Source: Enoplolaimus lenunculus
Taxonomy: Eukaryota; Nematoda; Enoplea; Enoplida; Thoracostomopsidae
Direction: 5' to 3'
Length of the DNA stretch: 64,000 nt
Assembly (NCBI GenBank): GCA_030248215.1
Contig: JASANG010000768.1
Coordinates: forward strand, 1-64,000
Shown in pieces: positions 48,813 to 59,900 of the stretch. Every line of letters begins with the position of its first letter. Within the stretch, counting starts at the first letter, position 1. A program made the position numbers and the translations under genes. Below the pieces are notes generated by a model, which worked only from the letters and a program-made list of their open reading frames with translations, was not told where the DNA came from and did not search any database.

Positions 48813-49168
48813 GGTCCGTGTAAAGATCAGGGGCGGAACGTTTTTCTGTGGGACTTCAATAGAGTAAGGTTAAGTTTTAGGCTAATTATTGTGCTTGGCT
48901 AGGCTTAGACTTAGGCTTGGGAATATGCTCATTTTTGCGCTTAGGCTTAGGGTTAGGCTTAGGAATATGCTCATTGTTTCGCTTAGGTTTAGGGTTAGGA
49001 ATATGCTCATTCTTACACTTAGGCTTAGGAATATGCCAATTCGTACGCTTAGGCTTGGGCTTAAGAATATGCTCATTCTTACGCTTAGGCTTAGTTTAGA
49101 CTTAGGCTTAGGCTTACGCTTAGGAATATGCTTATAATACTGTTCTGCCCCTGTTCTTTACATTGGCC
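48813..49168 (+). mobile_element. Family B MITE with expanded telomere-like units
   Basis: Ends GGTCCGTGTAAAGATCAGGG and CCCTGTTCTTTACATTGGCC. AATATG recurs at 48922, 48964, 49000, 49030, 49066 and 49125; the first four spacings are 42, 36, 30 and 36 bp, all multiples of six. Each unit is CGCTTAGGCTTAGG plus GAATATGCTCATT. Confidence 0.85.
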
Positions 49169-49414
49169 AACAAACAAACAATTTATAAAGCGAACGTAGC
49201 GAGTGAAAAATTATTCTCATCGAGCAGTCACGGAGTGAATTCTAGCGAATATAAATGTGTTTATATTTTATATTTCATTTTAAATTTTAAACTATGACGT
49301 ATCTCTATATATCTTGCGCTATTCGTGACACTTAATAAAATTAGCAGAAACGTGTAGTAATTGAAATACCGAAAATGAATTCAATTTTATTTATTGAGAT
49401 ATAAAAGAGAATCT

Positions 49415-49602
49415 ACGATAATTCGTCGACCGACAACTTGTCACCCAACAGTGTCCTAAAGCCGATTAAAATTAATCTAAAGTGTAATCCTAAGCCTGCG
49501 TGTAAGCCTAACCATCATTATAGGCGACGAATTGTCGAGTCGATGAAGTTTCAGATTACAAGTTGTCGTTCGACGAGTTGTCGGTCGACGAATTGTGATA
49601 CC
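49415..49602. mobile_element. Family K MITE with short telomere-like core
   Basis: AATTCGTCGACCGACAACTT at the left is mirrored by GAGTTGTCGGTCGACGAATT at the right; the core has ATCCTAAGCCTGCGTGTAAG. A third element type that carries the hexamer. Confidence 0.7.
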
Positions 49603-49751
49603 TGAAAAAGGATATAAGCGCCCAGATATAACTTTTCTTTCATTTTTGATATGGTTTAATAAATGCTGTCTGTACCGGCTGGAGTTGGAGCTACGGCGAA
49701 ATCTCCATACCCGTTCCTCTTAGAGGGCTTGGGCACCTAGGGCATTTGCCA

Positions 49752-49922
49752 CAGGCCAGTAGCCAGCTCAGCTTGCTAGAGGGGCTACACATATTTCCGG
49801 TGCGGCAAACCGCATACAACGGTTTTCGATGACGTACGAGCAAGGTTGACAATTTTATAGGGGGCCAAAATTGTTCCAAGGGGCAATTGAGTCCCACCCC
49901 GGACCCCTCTTGCTACGGACCC
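49752..49922 (-). mobile_element. Family F element
   Basis: CAGTAGCCAGCTCAGCTTGC to CCCCTCTTGCTACGGACCCG; reverse orientation. Confidence 0.6.
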
Positions 49923-50339
49923 GTTTCGACAAAAGCGATCATCCACAATATTTTTAAAATTATCTCGGTGCCATTCCGGTTCACTCTATATTAACATCTA
50001 TTTGGCTTCTCGGTCGCTTCGCTAGCAAGGTTTCGATTACGGCCCCACGTATATGGTCCCACGTTTTTAGATCAGCTGCCCCGTCCGTAGACGATTCATT
50101 GCTAAGGGTGGGCCCATCCCACATGTCTAGTGCCGTCTGCGATACCCCACCGGCAGCCATGCCTAGACCGAGGGTCGACTGTTTGGCTGTAGACCATTTG
50201 AAATTACATCTCGAGTGCTACAGGTACGATTGTGATACCTGTTTGCAGCAGCTGTGCAAATTTTTGCTGAAAACGAAAAAACACAACAGTCTGTCTCAAA
50301 TATATACATACATTGGCCTTGGGTGAACCTCGGTATACA

Positions 50340-50490
50340 GTTACAAGCACGTAGCCAGCTCACCTTGCTGGGGGGTGGGCTAAAAATAATTTTCAGGACG
50401 GACATTCATGGGTTTTTTTTCTAGGGAGACTAAAATTTTCCCAGGAAAGGCTGAGCCCCACTCCCTGCCCCCCTTGGCTACAGGACCGTA
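50340..50490 (-). mobile_element. Family F element
   Basis: CACGTAGCCAGCTCACCTTG to CCCTTGGCTACAGGACCGTA; ends inverted, reverse orientation. Confidence 0.7.
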
Positions 50491-50833
50491 GAACTATGAT
50501 AAAAATTTAAATTGAATACAAGCAAAAAAAGTAAAAAATCTCTATTTTAAAATTAAATAGACATTAACAACGATAAATAATAAAGTAGAGAAGAGAAACA
50601 AATAAATGTATGGAAACAATATACAGCAAAAAAGATAGAAATAAAAGAGAGAATAAGAGAAAACAGAACACAAAAGCTTTGTGATGCGAATATTTTGTTA
50701 AAATAGTCAACATTGGTATGTTACAACAGAGGTGCGCAATACCCACGGATAATCGCGGACCCGGTAAGAAACTTTTGACGCGGGGATAGCCGGGGCAGTG
50801 GTGGTATGAAGAACCTAAGGGGGAAGTGAATGC

Positions 50834-51399
50834 CCATTTTTTGGGTCTTTTCGGTTATCACCTACGCCAGCGTTTGCTCAACCTGGTCATTCCACGCCGA
50901 AGTTTGAATTTTTGAAAAATTTGATTATTTAAGGTTTCAAGGTCCCCCTTGTCACCCAAAATTAAATTTAGACATTTTAAACTATTTGATGCAGCTCGTG
51001 TAGCTGAGTCCAACGTTAAATTTTCTGCAATCAAACGTCTGGTTAACGAGTTATGGTCAAATTACTGGTTTGGCACGCTGTCAACAATTCGTGGGAAACC
51101 AAAATAGTTATTTGATCATAACTCGTTGACCAATCGTCTAATTACGGAAGATTTAACACCATACGACTCTAGCTCTGCAAGCTGCATCGAATGATATTTA
51201 TGTTAAACTTTTTTGACGAAAAATTTTTTTGCGTCGCAAAGGTGGACCTCTGGACTTTAAAACATCGAATTCTTCAAAAATCAAATTTAGGCGTGGAATA
51301 GTGAGGGCAAGACATGAAAAGCTGAAATATGCAAAATTTTAAAAATCAAACCATTTTTGGGCAAACGCGGACTGGAGGGATAACGGAAACACCCGAAAA
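50834..51399. mobile_element. Long foldback element
   Basis: The left edge (CATTTTTTGGGTCTTTTCGG, TTATCACC, GCCAGCGTTTG) is the inverse of the right edge (CAAACGCGG, GGGATAACGGAAACACCC, GAAAATG). The symmetry continues inward: TTCCACGCC..AATTTTTGAAAAA against TTCTTCAAAAATC..GGCGTGGAA, and TGATGCAGCTCGTGTAGCTG against CTAGCTCTGCAAGCTGCATC, meeting near 51090. A fragment of its right arm is at 10160-10262. Confidence 0.75.
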
Positions 51400-51734
51400 T
51401 GTCACCATAATGGGTGTTTAGTAAAAATGCGTAAAGCGCATTTTTTTTCAAAATAACGATAGAAACTTAGGCAAAACAGTTTCCTTGGCTCGGACCAATG
51501 GGGGGAGCCACTATCGCCCCCCTTATCACCGCCTTTGGCGTATACCAGTAGGTAAGTAAAGTATTTCGAAGTGTCAATGGAGATTTTAACGGGTAAAGTG
51601 GGGGTCGGGTAACGAATAGAATAAGAGTGCCTTCGCAATCATCTTCCCACCATCCAACATTTACCTAAAAGTCGTCTAATTTTGAAATTCGGCGTGTATT
51701 AATACTTCGACTCAGCTTATAAACATAAGCTTGA

Positions 51735-51987
51735 ACTGTAGATTCCGATGAGTTGATTTATCAACTCAAAGAGCGAATTAGTCATTTCTGATGATGTCTT
51801 AGATTAAAAACAGTAAACATTAACGCGCACTGAGCTGATTTTGAATCCGGGTGAGTTGATTAATGAACTCAGAATGAGGTCATTTAATTCAGAATTCTGA
51901 TATGTGAAAGACCTAATTTAGAGCTCACAACTCTGAGTGGATTCAACTTATTCTGAGTACAAATCAATTCACTGAAACTTACAGTGT
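51735..51987. mobile_element. Family G MITE
   Basis: CTGTAGATTCCGATGAGTTG to CAATTCACTGAAACTTACAG; complete. Confidence 0.7.
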
Positions 51988-52095
51988 ATTACTAAGCGTA
52001 AGCCAAGCCTAAAAGCAAAAATATTAGTCTAAAGCTTAACGTTTACTCTATTATAGTCCCACGTAACAACGGCTCACCGTCAAAGTAACATAGAC
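51985..52095 (-). mobile_element. Family A/B fragment
   Basis: ACTAAGCGTAAGCCAAGCCT, ATTAGTCTAAAGCTTAACG and the end CACCGTCAAAGTAACAT. Starts at the right edge of the family G copy. Confidence 0.5.
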
Positions 52096-52549
52096 TTACG
52101 GTTTAATGGCACCAAAACCCAAAACCAGTTATGGCATCGTGTATTGTAACAAAGTTCGTTTAAATTCATCAATATTTTCGACAAGAATAACGACGACCCT
52201 GGGCTTAAATATGTAAGACCGGTCAAAACCGAATTTTTGATTTTACCCAATTCGAGAGTGGTTCACTGCTTTTTACGTACCCGTACGTTACCTGTGACAG
52301 AGGGTTAATTTGGCATAAAAATGTTACCGATATGAATTTGTCATTGCAGCAAAGATATGATTTGCAGTGGCGTACGTCGGATTTTATTTTGGTAGGGTCG
52401 TACCCTCATGTATAAACATTTATGAGTACCTAAGCTACAAAATGATTTGGCCAATAAAATCAAGTCAGTCATTCTAAAGCCTATAATCGTGTTATTCTCG
52501 TATCAGTATAGCAATTTTGTTAAGCGGATATATCTACCATACTTCCTGT

Positions 52550-52698
52550 GGCCCATGTATAGAACAGTCTCGAAACAGTAGTATAAGCATATTGCTAAGC
52601 CTAAACCTAGCCTAAGCAAAAAAATTAGTCTAAAGCTTACACTGACTCTATTATAGCCCCTCCGGAACACGATCCGGGCCCGTTCTATACATGGGCCC
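52550..52698 (-). mobile_element. Family B MITE
   Basis: GGCCCATGTATAGAACAGTC to GGGCCCGTTCTATACATGGG; very close to 41957-42097. Confidence 0.8.
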
Positions 52699-52794
52699 TT
52701 CCTGGTATACGCCGTATTTTTCACAGTTGATATATTGTACACACGGTTACGGCAGAGTCGTCCACAGAAAACTATATTTGCCCCTACAATTGTA

Positions 52795-52900
52795 ATTGAA
52801 GATGGTTTACTTTTAGACCGAGTCTATTTGGGCGGGCAGCCCCGAAATTTAGTGGGGGGAGGCGCACGGCCCCCAATGAATGCAGTGGGGACGCCCTTGG
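52795..52900. repeat. GTTTACTTTTAGACCG repeat, copy 2
   Basis: See 47230-47310. It lies in a chance open frame of ~90 codons whose composition comes from the repeat. Confidence 0.45.
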
Positions 52901-53184
52901 ATCGAAACCGCTCAAGGACCGAAGATTTTTCAAATATTCCTCCCGGCCCCGAGAGATTTATAAGGAGGTTGCTGATTTTTTGCTGTCAGACAAGTGCTTT
53001 TTGTATTTGAGCCAATAAACATTTTTGCCTCGGGCAGATACAAATCAGAGTTTTGGTTTATTACTGTTTTGTGGTAATCAAAGCAATCAGGACACAAAGC
53101 AATTGTATCAAATAAAGCCCCCCTAAGATATCAACCGCAACGTTTTCCGTCAATATCTACTGAACTCTTTATGATGCTATAAAT

Positions 53185-53380
53185 TCAAAGATAAGGGTCG
53201 GACAGTTTTTCTGTGAGACAAGAATAGAGTAAGCTTTAGGTTTACACTATTTTTTGCTTGGCTTAGGCTTTAGACTAAGGCTTAGAAATATGCTCAATGT
53301 AACGCTTCGGCTTAGGCTTAAGCTTAGGCTTAGAATTTATGCTTATAATACTGCTCCACCCTTGTTCTTTACATTGAACC
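53185..53380 (+). mobile_element. Family B MITE
   Basis: AAGGTCGG-type left end (AAAGATAAGGGTCGGACAG), TTAGGC core, right end CTTGTTCTTTACATTGAACC. Confidence 0.7.
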
Positions 53381-53940
53381 AAAAAATTGAGCAAGTAATT
53401 GGTGTTCGTCTATTGCACAGTAGCCAAATGACCAGATAGACCGCTCTGATTTTTCATAAAAAATTTTATGCAGTAAAAACTTTAATTTTTTCTTAATCTT
53501 GTACGAGACAGAAATGAGTTATTGCAAATAGCATTGATAAATGGATTTTAATTTGCAAAACACAATGATACCGGTAAAAAGTACTTGCAGAAAACAAACG
53601 ATACGGGACTCAACCAGCCATATGCCCACGAGCCACGAATTATTGCAAGTTCCGGGTTTCCGTATCCGATCTAAAATTTTTCGACTGGAGAGAGGCCGAG
53701 CGATAATTGATCAACACAGCAGACGAGAGGAAAACGCAATTATGATTAGAGCTCGCCAGCAGAAAGCCAACCGCAATTTTAGTACTAAATTTTTAGCCAA
53801 ATTGTTGCAAAATATTGGGCTGTATTTTATATCCCTTGAATTCGCTAAATGCTTATGTTCAAGAATCGCAAAAATTGCCTGAAACTGTTTGTGTTAAAAA
53901 CCTTTGAAACTTTTGACTAATTTGAGTAATTTCTTAACGT

Positions 53941-56900
53941 TTAATTTTCGGCAACATTTAGACCGGTGACGGACGCGGCGGTGTCTTTTGATATTTCTTG
54001 ATCCGAGTCGCTGGATGTCTCGTCTTCGCTGTAGTCGTCGTAAAATCCGAAATCAAATTCTTCAATTTCGCTTGCCAAAAGTCCCAGTTTGCGTCCGACC
54101 CAGCGCGTTTTTCGAACAACGTCATCCTGAAACTCTTATATTTTGAGGAATTGTGCTAATAAATAATGATTTTCGTGTTTTGAATAAATACGCTTATTTT
54201 GATGCTACAATAGCGTTTTAGCAAATGCTAAAAAACAATTTACGTAATTACGTTATTCTGTATTAGCGATTCATTTCAAAGTTTCACCTTTTGCAAAAAA
54301 ACTATTTTAAGCAAATATCCGTTTCCGGTAAAAATCTGTGTTCGTTTCCGTTTACGTTAATAGAAATAACGGAAATTTGAAATTTTACGTTCAAAATTAG
54401 TTATAAATCACGTTTATTTATATCTTTTAATTTTTCGTTACAGATGCGCTGCAATCGGTCGAAATGATATGATAAAAATTTGAAATTTATCCAAAATCTT
54501 AAAAACTTCGATGCAACCTCCATTTTTTCTGCAAAATTTTTGAAAGACCGGCGAATATTTGCACGCCTTTAATTGTGTTGGCAGAAAAACATAAAATCTT
54601 TTAAACTTTTATACTCCAATAACCGTTTTCCGTTTTCGTTATTTTTACTATCCGTTTACACCCTGATTGTAACAGTTGCTATTTCAAACGCGAAAACCGT
54701 TTACTGTGATACGTTAGTTTTAGCAGTTCTGTGATCATTCGGCCAATGTAAAGATCAAGGGTGGAACTTGACTGCAATAGAGTAAGCTTAAGCTTTCGAC
54801 TTAGGAATTTGCTTACCCTACTGTTACAACCCTATTCTACACAGTTGAAGACTATTTTTAATTTCGTGCATTTTGTCTATTGTGGTAATTTAAATTTATC
54901 GCTTACCTGCATTAGTTTGAAACACATCGCAATCAGCGCCATTCCGACCACTAAATACGCTGAACAAAATGTCATTTTCTCTTGTGCGTTTTGATTCACT
55001 GATCCAGACGGCACCAAATCTCCAAATCCTATAAAATATTACAAAAAATGTCAAAGTAAAGTAATATTGTCATTTTACCAGTTAGTGATTGGTCTTCTAA
55101 TTTTCTGCCGATTTTGTCAAATATAAGCTAAAACGAAATTTCAGATGTATAAATGATTAAAAACACCTTAAAATTTGTGCCCAAATGAAACATTTTTTAC
55201 CCAAAAAATAAAACTTAAGTTTAGTAAAATTTAGAGATAAAAAATGAACCTAAACATTAGAAACGTTTTTATCACAAAAAATACAGATCTTGTGCGCTTC
55301 GTTTACCGACTTATTGGCTTAGGCTTAGAAGAAGGTTTGTCTAAGGCGTTTTACCTAATCATTTTCCTAAGCCTGTGTAATAACTCAACTTTAAATCTGG
55401 GGGTGAGTGTACAAGCGACGTAGATTCTAAACCATTCATACCTACAGTGGTGAGAGTAATAAAACAGAAATACGCCCCATCAAATAGGTTCCAGCCTTCC
55501 CACAGCGCAAACACAAGACCCCCGCATAAAATAAACGCGATAACAATTGTAATTCCAACGTAAACCGGCATTTGATTATACGCCATGGGGGGTGTCTCGA
55601 GTCCCCCCAATCCGCTCGTAACACTAATCATATCGTATCGGAACCTGCGAGGGCGATAGGTATGAGAATTTGCCGGCGATCTCATACTCGCTGTTTCTTC
55701 AGATTTTTCCGCCGACGACCCCCCAAAAGATGCTTTGATCTTCGCCGCATTGTCTTGTTGAAGTGCTTGCCCCCTTGAAATACTGTCAGAATGTGTTTCT
55801 TCTTCGGATCCAGTTGATATTTGTAATGTTTCTGAAAAAATATAGGAAAAATTCTGTATTCGTTAATCAACAGATTTTATTTGGTGTCTTTATCGTTGTC
55901 TTGATTGTTATCACAGGGTCAAAATAAACATCAACTCCTGTAATGGCTTTGTCAACAAAACCCACATTTTATTATAAATTTCGGAAAGTGAACTCCCGTA
56001 AGTATCAGTTCTTCTTCCTTATGGTCCCACTTATCATCAGTGTTTGCTGCCTTGGCCACTCCTTTAACTGCTCCGGTTTCGGCAAACTGCGCCTCCTGTA
56101 AACAACGGGTTTCCTCTCTCCCAACAACGCCATATGATTTTGCTTTGTATTTTGAATTCATGTAACCATCAATTACACTCTCTTAATATAATTGAACCTT
56201 CCTTTCGTTTTGCGCCTCTCGCTCACCTGCATCTATTTTTATTTCGTCAAATACCACGGTTTTGTCGAAATCATTGGATTGTACTCCTGTAAGCAACAGC
56301 TCTCTTAGGTTGAACTTCTATTAACAAAACCTTTCCCTTCTTTAATCTAAATTCCACTTTTACCTTCCGCTTTTTTCGTCTCTCGCTCTTTTGTAACTGC
56401 TGTGGTTTCAGCAATTACCGCACTCTTGTTATAGTTATTGGTCTGTACTCCTGTAATGGTTTGATCCCTCCTGTGTTGGCCTGCTCTTAAATAGCTTCGT
56501 TGATTTGTTGAGCGGCGTTTTGACTTATGCCCGTTTGTGTCTCGAACAAAACGAACCGAAACATTCGACCAACGGCGTCTAGACAGCGTAGTATCTTTAG
56601 ACAAATTAGTTCTTTCGTCTAACAAATCGGTCTAAAATTGACAAAATTTAACGTTACTTTTTTCTTAGTTTTGTCCTGGGTTTATATTCTCAAATGCGTA
56701 TAGCAACTATCACCAGTTAACGATACGGTTACAAATTGTTGAACAGCGGCAAGTTGCTAAACATATCAGTGGTGCAAAAAACAGACGATGTCTCAAATGC
56801 GAAAAATGTGCTGAATTTCGAACTTCACAATTTCGTCGTTCGAACGCTACAAGATCTATCAGCAACGGATGATAATTGTTGCAGACATTTGAGAATTGTA

Positions 56901-59900
56901 TGACAGCAAAAAAATCCAAAAATTGATTAACAAAGTTGTAAGCTAACACTGTACAGATAGCCAATGTTACTTTAACGGGCGTAACAGTAGATTAAGCGTA
57001 TTCCTAAGCCTAAGGCTAAGCGTTGCAAACATGAGTTCCTAAGCCTAAGCTTAAGCCTAAGTCTAAGCAAAAAAATATAATCTACAATCTAAACCTACTC
57101 ATTTATGGACCCACCAGAAACCTGGACGCCCCTTAAAGTAACTTGGGCCGTACAGATTATACAAGTTTTAAGATATTTGACACTGATTAAGCTCATATTT
57201 TAAGCTAAGTTCAACTAAAGCATAGATGAGCATGGTACTTACGTCATCAACAAAGAGTTGAAACTGCATTTTGAAATGGCTCTAGAGTTGAATAACAGAT
57301 AGTAAAATATATTTACAAACGAATTATTGTACTCGAATATGCCAAACGTCTACCAACGACTCGACGCAAAATGTCCACGGATTTCAGTCTATAAGCCCTA
57401 TTTGACAGAGGATAAATATGTGCTATGCGCAGCATATAAGAGCTACATAACAGCGAATTATGATATAAAGGCTTTCATGCTGTAGATTTGCCAAACTTTA
57501 GCTGAGCTTGTTTAGTATATGAAGTCTAAGTTAGTGCCTCTATTTACCGGGACAGTGGTCCGTTCTCAGACCTGGACAATTTTTACCGTAATATTGTAAA
57601 CATTATTACGTGGATGATCCATTTTGCGTACCGATTGAGTATTGTTGTCAGCGAAGGTTGCGGTGTCTAACGTTGAAGAATTATTTGCAACCATTTTAGC
57701 TTTAATAAAGCTTGATTCGTGTTGAATTGTAAGAAATTTTGAAGATCCCAGGTTCGATTCTGTATTTAGTTTGTTCAAATTAGCATCAGGCTGTTCGGGT
57801 AACACTTTGGTACGGTCAACAACAGGTGTAACGGTGATATCTTAAATTTTAACACAATATTTCTTAAATATTACACTGTAAATTCCGATGAGTTGATTAA
57901 TCAACTCAGTTAGAAACTTAGTTATTTGTGGTTATTTCTGGGTTAATAAGCAGTAAATGTTAACTCATTGGAACTGCTCTGTAAATTGCAGTGAGTTAAT
58001 AATTAGGCAACTCAGGCGGAAAGTTAGTTAATTCTGAGTTTAATATCGGTAAACATTAACTCACTGTGAGTAATATCAGTAAACATTAACTCACTGTGAG
58101 TTGAGTTGACTCCGGGTGTAGTTGATTAATTAACTTAGAATGAGTTCAATCAATTCAAAATTCTATTTTCTGAAGGACGATCTAATTCAGAGCTCAGACC
58201 TCTGAGTGGTTTGACTCATTCTGAGTTACAGTTAACTCACTGAAATTTACTGTTTCAGAGAGCGTGCGGCCTGTTTTAGTCCTACATATTCAAAGAATTC
58301 GAGTTTTTAGTGGATTATCATTGCTTTGGCCAACAAACCTGAACTTTTAAAAATATCTGAGGAACAACAGCCGTCCAGGGTCGGCAGGTACCAGGGACAT
58401 AACCAGGATTATATATCATGGGTAGACAACCATCGCTAGCAAGTGTAGCGACCTAAAAACATTTCGCCTCTGTAGGTTATTTTACAGCCTCATTGTAAAT
58501 TTCAGTGAGTTGATTTAATTTAGAATCAGTTGAAACAGTTTAGCCTGTGAGTTACGACTATCAGATCTCAGAATTCAGAGTGGATTCAACTCATACTGAG
58601 TTAGTTAAACAACTCACCCGGAACCATCTCAATTGAAAGTAAGAAACAAATCAGCTCAAATTGAGTTTGATGTTTATTAACTCAGAAATAACGAACTCGC
58701 TAGCTGAGTTGATTAATTAACTCATTACAGTTTTCAGTGCTGTATATAAAAGCGCTTCTTTTGAGTCTTTATCATTTTCGGGAATATATGCCCCAATTGT
58801 GAACGTTCATGCGTTAGGATTAAGCATGACTATACTGCTAATCCAGCATATGTTGTGCATATAAGGTTAATACTAAATCTGTTTATTCCGCTTGTAAACA
58901 TGCCCCGGCTGTGACGTACAAATGCGTCAACGGTCCTGTAGCCAAGGGGGGAGGGGCAGATTTACCCACTGGTAAAAATTGTCCCCCCCAAACAGAATTT
59001 TCAACCTTGCTTGTATAACTCATTGAAAACTCTTGGAAGCCCCTCCTGGAAATTTTTCAGCCCTCCGCCCCTAGCAAGGTGTGCTGGCTACGTGTTTGCG
59101 CGTCAAGTTACCCATTCCGTTTTGATAGTCTTCCTGCTCGCCGCTACCAGAAACTGTTGCAACGACAATTTGTGGAATGACAATTCTCAACTCATTCGAA
59201 TCGAAATCAAACGCTTCGGTGGATTGAATTGAATTCTGCTCGGGTAGCGTGGAAGACGTCGGAGGTGAAGAGCTAAGCAATTGCTCGAATGCTCGAATAT
59301 CCAACGCTGAACACCGCTCCTGAACAAAGTACCATCAACAGTCGGTGAGAAAATTTTAGATTGTCTTATCCGATTGATAACATTATTTATTCCCTTTATT
59401 ATAGTAAAACACATTTATATATGCTCCGGTACTGGAACCCAGATCATCTGAAGCACTTTATTTCGCCACAGGAGCTGTCTAGAATACAACTGCAACCAAA
59501 GTAGTTTCAACCAGTGATCCAATCTAAACATTGACCATAATGATAATAGTCTGTAACATTTCTGATTTCAGCTAAAAGTTTTAGAATCGAAATTTAAATA
59601 TGTTTAAAAATATTAAATTAATGATGTCACAATGTTTTTAGTTTGTTTCAGTGATAATCAATTACTGACAAGCCCGCCGTCGGCGGCCGGCCGAATTCTG
59701 GCCGGTGCACAACGTTGCACAAGCTGTGAGTTACACCTGCAAATTCTCGTTACAAAAACTTGCACGTTTCGGTTGCAACTGCACGTTGCAGATGCAATTA
59801 ATTTATGCAAAATGCAGCTTTGAGTTCTCACAGCAAAAACTCGCACTTGTGAACAGGGCTTAATTAAAAACGAAGATAATCGAAATTCTGCGCAATTCTT

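Larger units (their letters stand above)
45774..53940. other. 8 kb spacer upstream of the membrane-protein gene
   Basis: Runs from the start of the minus-strand membrane-protein gene to the 3' end of the second K2P gene. No gene is supported. It is dominated by family A, B, C, F, G, hAT-like and K elements and a long foldback, all listed separately. The longest unassigned parts are 46640-47230, 49170-49410, 50490-50830, 52100-52540 and 53390-53940. Confidence 0.55.

Noticed and set aside
48882-49137. Leu/Ser- and Arg/Leu-rich frames
   Set aside because: Hexamer repeats of a family B MITE keep the frames open.
52735-53010. 91-codon frame
   Set aside because: Overlaps a dispersed repeat shared with 47230-47310, which explains the open frame.
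53541-53882. 113-codon plus-strand frame starting MDFNLQNTMIPVK
   Set aside because: No splice context, family or repeat-independent support; it lies opposite the 3' flank of the minus-strand K2P gene.
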